A DNA stretch of 64,000 bases. It comes from Arthrobacter sp. 31Y (lineage in GTDB: Bacteria; Actinomycetota; Actinomycetes; Actinomycetales; Micrococcaceae). Below the pieces are notes generated by a model that was not told where the DNA came from, ran no database searches, and saw nothing but the letters and a program-made list of their open reading frames with translations. Shown in pieces: positions 49,677 to 58,043 of the stretch (the stretch's first letter is position 1; each line of letters starts with the position of its first letter). Location of the stretch: assembly GCF_000526335.1 (NCBI RefSeq), contig NZ_JAFW01000001.1, positions 3,224,001-3,288,000 of the forward strand, read 5' to 3'. The translations under genes were made by a program, and so were the position numbers.

Positions 49677-49704
49677 CTAGACCGGTCTAGGTGACCTTCG
49701 TCAC
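49677..49704. promoter_or_regulatory. Two adjacent dyads upstream of pckG
   Basis: CTAGACCGGTCTAG (49677-49690) is a perfect 14-bp palindrome. It abuts GTGAC-CTTC-GTCAC (49691-49704), a perfect 5+4+5 dyad. They lie about 150 bases ahead of the pckG start and are likely regulator sites. The rest of 49571-49854 shows no gene; TATCGT at 49812-49817 is a possible -10. Confidence 0.55.
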
Positions 49705-49854
49705 TTAAATTCCGCTTCTGTGATCTTCAAACCCCTATTTCTAGCGGTTTTCCCCTCCCGCCCCCTTGGATGTCCGATGTCTGACAGCGGATTGGTCTGG
49801 TCCGCGGCCCCTATCGTTTAGGACACACCACTGAACCCGAGGAAGGGAACCGCA

Positions 49855-51681
49855 ATGGGCGATCTGGCGCGACTGCCGCTGCTTGAGAAGGCACCTACTA
49901 CGCATGCACGCCTGCTGGCCTGGGTTGAGGAAGTTGCCGAGCTGACTCAGCCGGACCGCATCCACTGGGTTGATGGCAGCGAAGCAGAAAACAAGAAGCT
50001 GACGGACGAGCTGGTTGAGGCCGGCACGCTTCAGCGGCTGAACCCGGAGACGTTCCCGAATTCCTTCGCGGCGTTCTCCGACCCCGCTGACGTTGCCCGT
50101 GTGGAAGAGCAGACATTCATCTGCTCCGAGAACGAGCGCGACGCAGGCTTCACCAACAACTGGATGGCTCCGGCCGAGATGAAGCAGAAGCTGCGCGGAC
50201 TGTTCGCCGGCTCCATGCGCGGCCGCACCATGTACGTCATTCCGTTCGTCATGGGCCACCTGGATGCTGAAGATCCCAAGTTTGGCGTCGAGATCACCGA
50301 CTCCGCCTACGTTGTTGCCTCCATGCGCATCATGGCCCGCATCGGTACAGACGTTCTTGACCGCATCACGCAGACCGATGCTTTCTTCGTTCCGGCATTG
50401 CACTCGCTGGGCGCACCGCTCGAGGCCGGCCAGGCCGACGTCGCGTGGCCGTGCAACACCGACAAGTGGATTGTTCACTTCCCCGAAGAGCGCTCCATTT
50501 GGTCCTTCGGCTCCGGCTACGGCGGAAACGCCCTCCTGGGCAAGAAGTGCTACGCATTGCGCATCGCTTCGGTGATGGCACGCGACGAGGGCTGGCTTGC
50601 CGAGCACATGCTCATTCTCAAGCTGACCTCCCCCGAGCAGAAGACTTACTACGTCTCCGCTGCCTTCCCGTCCGCTTGCGGCAAGACCAACCTCGCGTTG
50701 CTCGACCCCACCATCAAGGGCTGGAAGGTTGAGACCCTTGGAGATGACATCACCTGGATGCGCTTCGGCAAGGAAGGCGAGCTCCGCGCCGTCAACCCTG
50801 AGGCAGGCCTCTTCGGCGTCGCACCTGGCACCGGTTGGGGCACCAACCCCAACGCCATGCGTGCCATCGCCAAGGGCAACAGCATCTTCACCAACGTCGC
50901 ATTGACTGATGACGGTGGCGTCTGGTGGGAAGGTATGACCGAGGAAACTCCGGCGCACCTGACCGACTGGCGCGGTGAGTCCTGGACTCCGGACTCGGAC
51001 GCCCCGGCTGCACACCCGAACTCCCGCTTCTGCACGCCGATCGACCAGATCGACATGCTGGCCGAGGAGTACTTCAGCCCGGACGGCGTGGAACTTTCCG
51101 CGATCCTGTTCGGTGGCCGCCGCAAGACCACCATCCCGCTGGTCACCGAGGCACGCAACTGGTCCAATGGCATCTTCATGGGTTCCACGCTGTCTTCGGA
51201 AACCACGGCTGCTGCCGCTGGTGCCGTTGGCGTGGTCCGCCGCGATCCCATGGCAATGCTTCCGTTCATCGGTTACGACGCCGGCGACTACCTGAACCAC
51301 TGGGTGAACCTGTCCGCCAAGGCAAACCCGGAGCGTCTGCCCAAGATCTTCCTGGTCAACTGGTTCCGTCGCACGGCTGAAGGTGGCTTCGCCTGGCCTG
51401 GCTTCGGGGACAACGCCCGTGTTCTCAAGTGGGCCATCGAGCGGCTTGAAGGCAAGGCCGACGCGGTGGAAACCCCCATCGGTTTCGTACCGACAGGTGA
51501 ATCCATCGACCTTGAGGGCCTGGACATGACTCCGGCCGAGGTTGAGTCGGCTGTTCGCGTCGACCCTGAGGAATGGGCAACCGAGCTGGCGTCCATCGAG
51601 GAATGGTTCGCCAACTTCGGCGAATCACTCCCGGCGGCACTCCAGTCCGAGCTGGACGGTCTCAAGACCCGTCTGGGCTAG
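49855..51681 (+). CDS. pckG: Phosphoenolpyruvate carboxykinase (GTP)
   Basis: 608 aa, usual length for the GTP-dependent enzyme. Converts oxaloacetate and GTP to PEP, the first step of gluconeogenesis. Seen: P-loop [46 protein letters not shown]-type segment as [10 protein letters not shown], and guanine-binding [18 protein letters not shown]. The ATG at 49855 has GAGGAAGG upstream. Confidence 0.97.
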   Translation: MGDLARLPLLEKAPTTHARLLAWVEEVAELTQPDRIHWVDGSEAENKKLTDELVEAGTLQRLNPETFPNSFAAFSDPADVARVEEQTFICSENERDAGFTNNWMAPAEMKQKLRGLFAGSMRGRTMYVIPFVMGHLDAEDPKFGVEITDSAYVVASMRIMARIGTDVLDRITQTDAFFVPALHSLGAPLEAGQADVAWPCNTDKWIVHFPEERSIWSFGSGYGGNALLGKKCYALRIASVMARDEGWLAEHMLILKLTSPEQKTYYVSAAFPSACGKTNLALLDPTIKGWKVETLGDDITWMRFGKEGELRAVNPEAGLFGVAPGTGWGTNPNAMRAIAKGNSIFTNVALTDDGGVWWEGMTEETPAHLTDWRGESWTPDSDAPAAHPNSRFCTPIDQIDMLAEEYFSPDGVELSAILFGGRRKTTIPLVTEARNWSNGIFMGSTLSSETTAAAAGAVGVVRRDPMAMLPFIGYDAGDYLNHWVNLSAKANPERLPKIFLVNWFRRTAEGGFAWPGFGDNARVLKWAIERLEGKADAVETPIGFVPTGESIDLEGLDMTPAEVESAVRVDPEEWATELASIEEWFANFGESLPAALQSELDGLKTRLG

Positions 51682-51712
51682 ACCTCTTAGGAACAACGGC
51701 GTTCTTAAGTGA

Positions 51713-51761
51713 ACGACGACGGCCCGTCACCTTTCGCATGAAAGGGGCGGGCCGCCGTCGT
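51713..51761. terminator. Bidirectional terminator between pckG and hmp
   Basis: 51713-51726 pairs with 51748-51761 at 13 of 14 positions; an inner CCTTTC/GAAAGG hairpin sits in the centre. Located between convergent genes. Confidence 0.8.
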
Positions 51762-51783
51762 GCTGAGACTTAGGCCGTTTGGC

Positions 51784-52941
51784 CTAGTTGGCGAGCCAAA
51801 CGTCCGGGCCGAACACCTCGTAGTGAATACGTGTGGCCGGAATCCCGGCGTCGATGGCTTCGTCGCGGATCTTCTTCATGAAAGGGAGGGGACCGCAAAG
51901 ATAAAGCGAGGCGTCGGCGGGCAGGTCCACTTCGCGCAACGACATGAAACCGTGGCTGGCAGAGGCGTGCGGGGTTTCAAGCCAGAGCTTCAGATCGGCG
52001 TTGATTTTCGCGGCGTCCGCCGTCATCTGACCGCTGAGTGCCCAGTTCTCCATGGTTTTCTCAGCGTGAAGCACCATGACCTTCCGGCCGGTATCTGTCT
52101 GCGCGAGCGCCCGCAGGATGGACGCCGCGGGAGTGCAGCCAATGCCCGCCGATGCCAGGATGACCGGGCCATCTCCCTCTTTGAGGGAAATTTCGCCGTA
52201 AGGGTTCGAGATCTCAAGGACGTGGCCAGGTTCGACGCCGGTATGGAGGGCGGTGGACACCTCACCGCCGTCGTTCAGCTTGGTAGTAAAGACCCTGCTG
52301 GTGCCGGTGTCACCGGACAGCGAATACTGGCGAACTTGGCGGAGGCCGTCGGGGAGCTGGACTTTTACGCTCACATACTGACCCGGCTTTGCTGCTGTGA
52401 CAGGGGTGTCGTCAGCCGGCTCCAGAGTGAAGGTCATGGCGTCCGTGCCCGCCGGATCCTTGGCTGTGACCCGCCACGGCATCCACATCTTGCCGTTCGA
52501 TTGTGAAGCGTAGAGGTCCTTCTCGAGCTTGATCAGGGCATCGGCCATGAGCCAGTAGACCTCTGTCCATGCTTCGGCGATTTCCGGAGTGATGACCTCG
52601 GCCAAGTCAGCGGCGATAGCTGCGAAGAGGTGCTCGTAGACAACTCCGTACTGATCCTCGCTGATTCCGAGGGAAGCATGCTTGTGCGCAATGCGGGACA
52701 GGACTTTCTCCGGGAGGGTTCCCGGGTTGTTGATCAAGTGGGTGGCGAATGCTGCGATGCTCCCGGCCAAGGCCCGCTGCTGATCCCCGGAGCGCTGGTT
52801 GGAGCGGCTGAAGAGTCCGTCGAGCAACTCGGGGTGCGCGGTGAAAAGTCGATTGTAGAAGTCGACGGTGATCGTGCCGATCCGTGAACCCACCAAGGGC
52901 AACGTGGCTTCGATGATGGGGCGGGACTTTTCCGAGAGCAT
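51784..52941 (-). CDS. hmp: Flavohemoprotein (nitric oxide dioxygenase)
   Basis: 385 aa. Globin domain 1-136 with distal Tyr29 (VDFYNRLF) and proximal His88 (RIAHKHASLG); FAD domain with RQYSLSGD; NAD domain with SAGIGCTPAASIL and VFGPDVW at the C-terminus. Oxidises NO to nitrate. The ATG at 52941 has AGGAG upstream; the frame further upstream runs through the operator. Preceded by nsrR on the same strand. Confidence 0.95.
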   Translation of the reverse strand: MLSEKSRPIIEATLPLVGSRIGTITVDFYNRLFTAHPELLDGLFSRSNQRSGDQQRALAGSIAAFATHLINNPGTLPEKVLSRIAHKHASLGISEDQYGVVYEHLFAAIAADLAEVITPEIAEAWTEVYWLMADALIKLEKDLYASQSNGKMWMPWRVTAKDPAGTDAMTFTLEPADDTPVTAAKPGQYVSVKVQLPDGLRQVRQYSLSGDTGTSRVFTTKLNDGGEVSTALHTGVEPGHVLEISNPYGEISLKEGDGPVILASAGIGCTPAASILRALAQTDTGRKVMVLHAEKTMENWALSGQMTADAAKINADLKLWLETPHASASHGFMSLREVDLPADASLYLCGPLPFMKKIRDEAIDAGIPATRIHYEVFGPDVWLAN

Positions 52942-52979
52942 GGTTCTCCTGGTTGTTGGGGTCGGTGACGACCGAATAT

Positions 52980-53000
52980 ATAAGCATTTGGAATGCGTAT
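52980..53000. promoter_or_regulatory. NsrR-type operator upstream of hmp
   Basis: ATAAGCATT-TGG-AATGCGTAT, 9+3+9 dyad with one mismatch in a local A/T-rich stretch 39 bases ahead of the hmp start. Position next to nsrR makes NsrR the obvious ligand. Confidence 0.7.
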
Positions 53001-53135
53001 ATTTATATCCCAAGTTCTACACTGCGTAGAAGAGTTGTGCAAACCAAGAGATCCCTCTCGGGCATGCCGAAGCGGGGTGGCTTGTGCGAGCCGACGCGGT
53101 GGAGCTTTAGGGGCAGTTGGCGACCGAAGCGATCA

Positions 53136-53603
53136 CTACGCCTGTGCTGGTGTCCTGAACTCCGGCCGCAGCCCGATGGACTGGAACACCGGGTTCATCT
53201 GGCGTGCATGGGGGAGCGCGGCGATAACCACGGAATCGAGTTCGGTGTAGAAGGCTTCCCGGGCCCGGTTCATCGCATGTCGCAGGCCGCACTCGTTGAT
53301 GAGCGGGCAGTTCTTTGTAGGAGATTGGCACTCCGCTGGGTCTTGGCGGCTGTCCAAGTGTCGAAGGACTTCCCCAACCGTGGCCCTGCGCCCGGTTTCA
53401 TTGAGCCGGGAACCGCCGAGCCGTCCCCGTTCAACATCGATGTAACCCAGCGCACGCAAGCGGACCATTGCCTTGCTCACATGGTTATAGGGCGTTCCCA
53501 CAGCATCGGCCACCGCTTGCGTAGTCAGCAGTATGCCTTCGGGAGCCGCAGCCAACACCATGATGGCGCGGAGGCTGACATCTGCGAAGGCATTGATTTT
53601 CAT
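53136..53603 (-). CDS. nsrR: Rrf2-family NO-sensing repressor NsrR
   Basis: 155 aa. Winged helix LTTQAVADAVGTPYNHVSKAMVRLRALGYI; three cysteines Cys92, Cys99 and Cys105 (ECQSPTKNCPLINEC) and Asp8 (INAFADVS), the ligand set that holds the NO-sensitive [4Fe-4S] cluster in actinobacterial NsrR. Directly upstream of hmp, which it should repress until NO damages the cluster. Confidence 0.93.
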   Translation of the reverse strand: MKINAFADVSLRAIMVLAAAPEGILLTTQAVADAVGTPYNHVSKAMVRLRALGYIDVERGRLGGSRLNETGRRATVGEVLRHLDSRQDPAECQSPTKNCPLINECGLRHAMNRAREAFYTELDSVVIAALPHARQMNPVFQSIGLRPEFRTPAQA

Positions 53604-53625
53604 GGGATCAGCTCACGGGTAGCGT

Positions 53626-54081
53626 CTAGTCCACCCAAACGGATGGTTCGTGGGTATCGGGCTCCATAGCGCTAAAGGCGAAACCGTCCACGGTGGGGGT
53701 GTAGGGAATAATCGCTGCGCGGACTTCCCCGTCCCGGTGTTCGGCTGCGCCATGGATGCCGTCAGATCCATGATCCGGCAGGCTGACGTCACTCACAACG
53801 GCTACAGCCTTGAAGTCATCACGGCCTTGGCGCAGTAGTTCGTGGATGTCGGCTAGCATCCCGCCGGCATCGATGTCACCATCCTCGTCAGGTTCCCCTG
53901 GAGTGACCAGAACAATCCGGAGCTCGCCGTCGTCCGACAGCGTGACGGCAAACGGAAGGAACCCGCCGTTCTGCTGGAGATGCTCTTGAGCGGTCCCGAG
54001 GGCTGTGCCCAGCGTCTCGCGGAGTTCCCGGTCCTGGTTTGATTCGCCCTCAACGGGCGCGGTGGTGGGTTGTTCGCTCAC
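53626..54081 (-). CDS. Small acidic protein downstream of phosphomannomutase gene
   Basis: 151 aa, acidic, soluble, no family recognised. A predicted alpha/beta fold with LPFAVTLSDDGELRIVLVTP and FKAVAVVSDVSLPD; the strand pattern suggests a regulatory or chaperone-like role but this is not certain. GTG start with AGGA upstream, eight bases after the phosphomannomutase stop, so probably co-transcribed with it; nsrR follows 22 bases later. Confidence 0.7.
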   Translation of the reverse strand: MSEQPTTAPVEGESNQDRELRETLGTALGTAQEHLQQNGGFLPFAVTLSDDGELRIVLVTPGEPDEDGDIDAGGMLADIHELLRQGRDDFKAVAVVSDVSLPDHGSDGIHGAAEHRDGEVRAAIIPYTPTVDGFAFSAMEPDTHEPSVWVD

Positions 54082-54089
54082 GCCGGTTC

Positions 54090-55508
54090 CTAGGCCCGGA
54101 CCAGCGCCAGAACGCGGTCGCGGATCTTTTCCATGGTCGCCTGGTCCTTGGCTTCTGCATTCAGGCGCAGGAAGGGCTCAGTGTTGGACGGGCGGAGGTT
54201 GAACCACCAGCTGCCGTCCCTGGCAGTGAACGTGCTGCCGTCCATGTGGTCGATGTCGATGTCTTCGGTTTCGAAGTCGACGCGAACGCGTTCGACAGCG
54301 CCGGCCTTGTCTTCGATCTCGGAATTGATCTCACCGGAGGAGACGTAGGGCTCGTATTGGCGGCCGAGCTCTGAGAGCGGACCGTCCTGCTCACCCAGCG
54401 CAGCGAGGACGTGCATGGCAGCAAGCATGCCGGTGTCAGCATTCCAGAAATCCCGGAAGTAGAAGTGTGCTGAGTGCTCCCCACCGAACACGGCACCTTC
54501 CTCTGCCATGACAGCCTTGATGAACGAGTGTCCAACGCGCGTCCGTACGGCACGGCCGCCATCCTTGGCTACGAGCTCGGGCACGGCCTTGGAGGTGAGG
54601 AGATTGTGAATGATCACCGGAGTCTCTTCACCTGCGGCCTGGGCGCGGGCGATTTCACGCCGGGCCACCATACCGGTGATCGCGGACGGGGAAACAGACT
54701 CGCCCTTCTCGTCAATGACGAAGCAGCGGTCCGCATCGCCGTCGAATGCGAGGCCGATGTCCGCGCCGTGCTTGACGACGGCGGCCTGCAGGTCGCGCAG
54801 GTTTTCCGGCTCCAGGGGGTTGGCCGGGTGGTTCGGGAACGAACCGTCGAGTTCGAAGTAGAGGGGAACGATGTCGAAAGGCAGCGCTGGGAGGAGCTTG
54901 TCGCCTAGGACTGCGGGGGTGGTGAGCCCGGCCATGCCGTTGCCAGCGTCCACCACAATCTTCAGGGGGCGGGAGCCGGAAAGGTCGACGAGCTTCCGGA
55001 GGTACTCGGAGTAGTCCTTCAGGACGTCGTGGACGCCGATCTCGCCGCGGGTGGCTGCCGCGGGGATCATGCCGGTGTTCAGGTACTGCTCAGCGAGGGC
55101 CTGAATTTCCTTGAGCCCGCTCTCCGAAGAGATGGGCTGAGCGCCGGCCTTGGACATCTTGATCCCGTTGTACGCGGCGGGGTTGTGACTGGCGGTAAAC
55201 GTTGCGCCTGCAGCGTTCAGGGCCCCGCAAGCGTAGTAAAGCTCGTCGGTTGAGATGAGGTCCAGCAACTGAACGTTCGCGCCACGGGTGGCGGCACCGT
55301 TGGCAAAGGCTTGGCTGAACTCAGGGGAGGAGGGGCGCATGTCGCCGCCAACCAGTACCGTTTCACCTTCCAAGCCCAAGACGTCGATGAAGGCAGCGCC
55401 GACGGCCTCGACGATTTCAGCCGTGATGGTTTCACCCACGATGCCCCGGACGTCGTACGCCTTGAAGGAAGCCGAGAGGTCGAATGTCTTGTTCTGCTCG
55501 CTAGTCAC
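54090..55508 (-). CDS. manB: Phosphomannomutase/phosphoglucomutase
   Basis: 472 aa alpha-D-phosphohexomutase: SFKAYDVRGIVGE near the N-terminus, phospho-serine loop TASHNPAAYNGIKMSK, metal loop DGDADRCFVIDEKG, sugar loop GGEHSAHFYFRD and C-terminal RPSNTEPFLRLNAEA. Interconverts hexose 1- and 6-phosphates for GDP-mannose and related pathways. The GTG at 55508 follows TAGGAT by seven bases (leaderless); the longer upstream frame lacks family residues. Confidence 0.93.
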   Translation of the reverse strand: MTSEQNKTFDLSASFKAYDVRGIVGETITAEIVEAVGAAFIDVLGLEGETVLVGGDMRPSSPEFSQAFANGAATRGANVQLLDLISTDELYYACGALNAAGATFTASHNPAAYNGIKMSKAGAQPISSESGLKEIQALAEQYLNTGMIPAAATRGEIGVHDVLKDYSEYLRKLVDLSGSRPLKIVVDAGNGMAGLTTPAVLGDKLLPALPFDIVPLYFELDGSFPNHPANPLEPENLRDLQAAVVKHGADIGLAFDGDADRCFVIDEKGESVSPSAITGMVARREIARAQAAGEETPVIIHNLLTSKAVPELVAKDGGRAVRTRVGHSFIKAVMAEEGAVFGGEHSAHFYFRDFWNADTGMLAAMHVLAALGEQDGPLSELGRQYEPYVSSGEINSEIEDKAGAVERVRVDFETEDIDIDHMDGSTFTARDGSWWFNLRPSNTEPFLRLNAEAKDQATMEKIRDRVLALVRA

Positions 55509-55515
55509 GGGCTCA

Positions 55516-55521
55516 ATCCTA
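55516..55521 (-). promoter_or_regulatory. -10 hexamer TAGGAT, leaderless phosphomannomutase gene
   Basis: Minus-strand TAGGAT, seven bases before the GTG at 55508. Confidence 0.5.
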
Positions 55522-55561
55522 CTGTGGCGACGCAGTTGGGGTTGAACCTGAACACGTGACC

Positions 55562-55581
55562 TGTGGATAGCTTTGTCCACA
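55562..55581. promoter_or_regulatory. Pair of inverted DnaA-box-like sequences upstream of recQ
   Basis: Minus-strand CTATCCACA (55562-55570) and plus-strand TTGTCCACA (55573-55581), the latter identical to the preferred actinobacterial DnaA box, face each other two bases apart. Together they form TGTGGA-N8-TCCACA. Could make recQ responsive to DnaA. Confidence 0.5.
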
Positions 55582-55632
55582 TAGCGGAGGAACAGGGTTC
55601 TGGCTGTCAGGGTCGGCTGGAATACTGGGTTG

Positions 55633-57798
55633 ATGGCCAATAACTCCCCAATCGCTGCCGTTTCCGTGCAATCACCTACCCATCAGCAGGCGCTGGCGGT
55701 CCTTCGCGAGTTGGTGGGGCACCCCGAAGCGCAGTTCCATGACGGGCAGTATGAAGCCATCGAGGCCTTGGTGGACGCCGGCCGTCGCGCCCTGGTTGTC
55801 CAGCGCACCGGTTGGGGCAAATCAGCGGTTTACTTCGTAGCTTCATTGCTGCTGCGTCGGCGGGGCGCCGGGCCAACGCTCATTGTGTCGCCTTTGCTTG
55901 CCCTCATGCGTGATCAAGTGGCCGCGGCTGCCCGGGCAGGGGTGCGGGCTGTCGCCATCAACTCCGCAAACGCCCTGGAATGGGACACGGTCCTGGCACA
56001 GTTGGCCGCAGACGAGGTAGATGTTCTTCTGGTCTCGCCGGAACGGCTCACCAACCCTTCCTTCAGGGAGAACCAGCTCCCGGAGCTCATTCGTCGGACC
56101 GGACTGCTGGTGATCGACGAGGCTCACTGTATTTCGGACTGGGGACACGACTTCCGCCCTGATTACCGCCGCATTGCGGACCTCATTGCCCAGTTGCCGG
56201 ACTCTGTCCCCGTCCTGGCCACCACAGCAACCGCCAACTCCAGGGTGGTTCACGACATCGAGGAACAGCTGGGCGCGGGAGTGCTGACCATCCGTGGCGC
56301 GCTGGGTCGCGAGTCATTGCGGCTCGGTGTCCTGACGCTGCCCGATTCCCGGGATCGCCTCGGATGGCTGTTGACACACCTTGCAAACATGCCCGGCAGC
56401 GGCATCATCTACACCCTCACTGTCTCGGCGGCGGAGGACACTGCGCGGCTACTTTCGGAGGCCGGGCACAACGTCCTGTCCTACACGGGACGGACGGACC
56501 CCGCAGACCGGGAGCGCGCTGAACAACTTCTCAAGGACAACCAGGTGAAAGCCCTTGTGGCCACATCAGCACTGGGTATGGGCTTCGACAAACCGGACCT
56601 GGGGTTTGTGATCCACCTGGGAGCTCCGTCGTCTCCGGTTGCGTACTATCAGCAGGTTGGGCGTGCAGGCCGTGGAGCAGCCAATGCGGATGTCCTGCTG
56701 CTTCCGGGATCCGAGGACCGCGAAATCTGGCAGTACTTCGCCACGGCATCCATGCCCTCGGCCGAGAAAGCCGACGCCGTGCTGAGCGTGCTGGGGGAGG
56801 CCGGGTCGGCTCTTTCCACTGTTGCGCTGGAAGCCCGCGTAGATCTTCGCCGCACACCGCTGGAGTTGCTCCTCAAAGTCCTGGCGGTTGATGGTGCCGT
56901 CGAACGAGTTGGGGGCGGTTGGCGGTCAACCGGCACGCCGTGGAATTACGACGCCGAGCGCTACGCACGCATCGCCGAGGCCCGAGTGGACGAGCAGGAT
57001 TCCATGGTGATCTACCAGGACACGGCCGGGTGCCGCATGGAGTTCATCACCTCCGTCCTGGATGACGAAACAGCAGCCGCTTGCGGACGCTGCGACAACT
57101 GCGCCGGGCGATGGTTCCCTGCGGATGTGGCGGCTTCGGCAGCCGATGCCGCGGGACAAACCCTCAGGCGCGCAGGCATAGCCATTGAGCCGCGCCTTCA
57201 GTGGCCCAGCGGCATGGACCGGCTGGGTGTGGCGGTCAAGGGAAAGATCAAGCCGGATGAGAGCGTCTCCGAAGGGCGGATCCTTGCCAGGCTCACCGAT
57301 TTGGGTTGGGGCGGTGCCCTGAGGGAGTTGTTCGCCGCAGGGGCTCCGGACCGTGCCGTGGATCCTGCCATGCTGCAGGCCTGTGTCCAAGTTCTGCGCG
57401 AGTGGTCGGGCGCCGAAGGAGGAACACCGTGGAGCGGCGTCGGACGCCCAGCGGCAGTTGTCAGCATCCCGTCCCGGAGCAAGCCCCAACTGGTGGAGTC
57501 CTTGGCCCAGGGAATTGCCGGAATAGGACGGATGCCTTATCTGGGACAGTTGCAGCCCCAACACGGAGGGCCAACCGGTGCCCGTGGAGGCAACAGCGCT
57601 TACAGGTTGGCCGGTGTGTGGGACCGCCTCGTTGTGGGACCCGAGCTTGTCCAGGCGTTGGCTGGTACGGGAGGGCAGCCCGTATTGCTGGTGGACGACC
57701 TCATTGACAGCCGCTGGACCATGACCGTATCTGCCCGGGCCTTGCGTCAAGCTGGTGTGAGCGCCGTGCTGCCGTTGGCGCTGGCTCAGGCGGGCTAG
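55633..57798 (+). CDS. recQ: RecQ-type DNA helicase with C-terminal phosphoribosyltransferase domain
   Basis: 721 aa. Helicase core: Walker A GWGKS (60-64), DEAHCISDWGHDFRPDY (162 onward), ATATA, and motif VI QQVGRAGRG. Zinc-binding Cys cluster in AGCRMEF and CGRCDNC. In place of a plain HRDC tail, the C-terminal ~110 residues look like a ComF-type PRTase: RPAAVVSIPSRSKPQL and the PRPP-loop VLLVDDLIDSRWTMTV. The PRTase may sense a nucleotide or tune the helicase (inference). The ATG at 55633 is preferred over an in-frame TTG three bases before it. Confidence 0.9.
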   Translation: MANNSPIAAVSVQSPTHQQALAVLRELVGHPEAQFHDGQYEAIEALVDAGRRALVVQRTGWGKSAVYFVASLLLRRRGAGPTLIVSPLLALMRDQVAAAARAGVRAVAINSANALEWDTVLAQLAADEVDVLLVSPERLTNPSFRENQLPELIRRTGLLVIDEAHCISDWGHDFRPDYRRIADLIAQLPDSVPVLATTATANSRVVHDIEEQLGAGVLTIRGALGRESLRLGVLTLPDSRDRLGWLLTHLANMPGSGIIYTLTVSAAEDTARLLSEAGHNVLSYTGRTDPADRERAEQLLKDNQVKALVATSALGMGFDKPDLGFVIHLGAPSSPVAYYQQVGRAGRGAANADVLLLPGSEDREIWQYFATASMPSAEKADAVLSVLGEAGSALSTVALEARVDLRRTPLELLLKVLAVDGAVERVGGGWRSTGTPWNYDAERYARIAEARVDEQDSMVIYQDTAGCRMEFITSVLDDETAAACGRCDNCAGRWFPADVAASAADAAGQTLRRAGIAIEPRLQWPSGMDRLGVAVKGKIKPDESVSEGRILARLTDLGWGGALRELFAAGAPDRAVDPAMLQACVQVLREWSGAEGGTPWSGVGRPAAVVSIPSRSKPQLVESLAQGIAGIGRMPYLGQLQPQHGGPTGARGGNSAYRLAGVWDRLVVGPELVQALAGTGGQPVLLVDDLIDSRWTMTVSARALRQAGVSAVLPLALAQAG

Positions 57799-57821
57799 GG
57801 TCCGGGACTGATGGCCTCCCG

Positions 57822-57916
57822 CGCCGGGTAGCGCCAACTACGCCGGGTGGCTCCTCCCGCGCCGGGTGGCTCCTCCCACGCCGGGTAGCGCCACCTACGC
57901 CGGGTAGCTCCCATGC
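57822..57916. repeat. Tandem array of five 19-bp units
   Basis: Five units of exactly 19 bp, all starting CGCCGGGT[A/G]GC: units at 57822, 57841, 57860, 57879 and 57898. Units 1 and 4 end GCGCCAMCTA; units 2 and 3 end GCTCCTCCC[G/A]; unit 5 is a variant. It lies between recQ and the MFS gene; no spacer sequences are present. The rest of 57799-58043 shows only a possible -10 (TAGGAT near 57979). Confidence 0.88.
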
Positions 57917-58043
57917 AGGCTGGAGGGCTCGCCCTAGGTAGAACTACGTCATGTTGTGATCGCTCCCACTCAGCGTCTATAGGATCGAGCAAACAAGCCT
58001 GCTTGCCCGTCGCAGGCCACCAGCCAGCACTTGGACCGGAGCC

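Noticed and set aside
49741..51300. 519-codon open frame on the minus strand
   Set aside because: Shadow of pckG; no recognisable domain.
55562..55581. Possible replication origin
   Set aside because: Only two DnaA-like boxes, no AT-rich unwinding region, and no dnaA/dnaN genes nearby.
57822..57916. Possible CRISPR array
   Set aside because: The units are head to tail with no spacers and only 19 bp; a simple tandem repeat.
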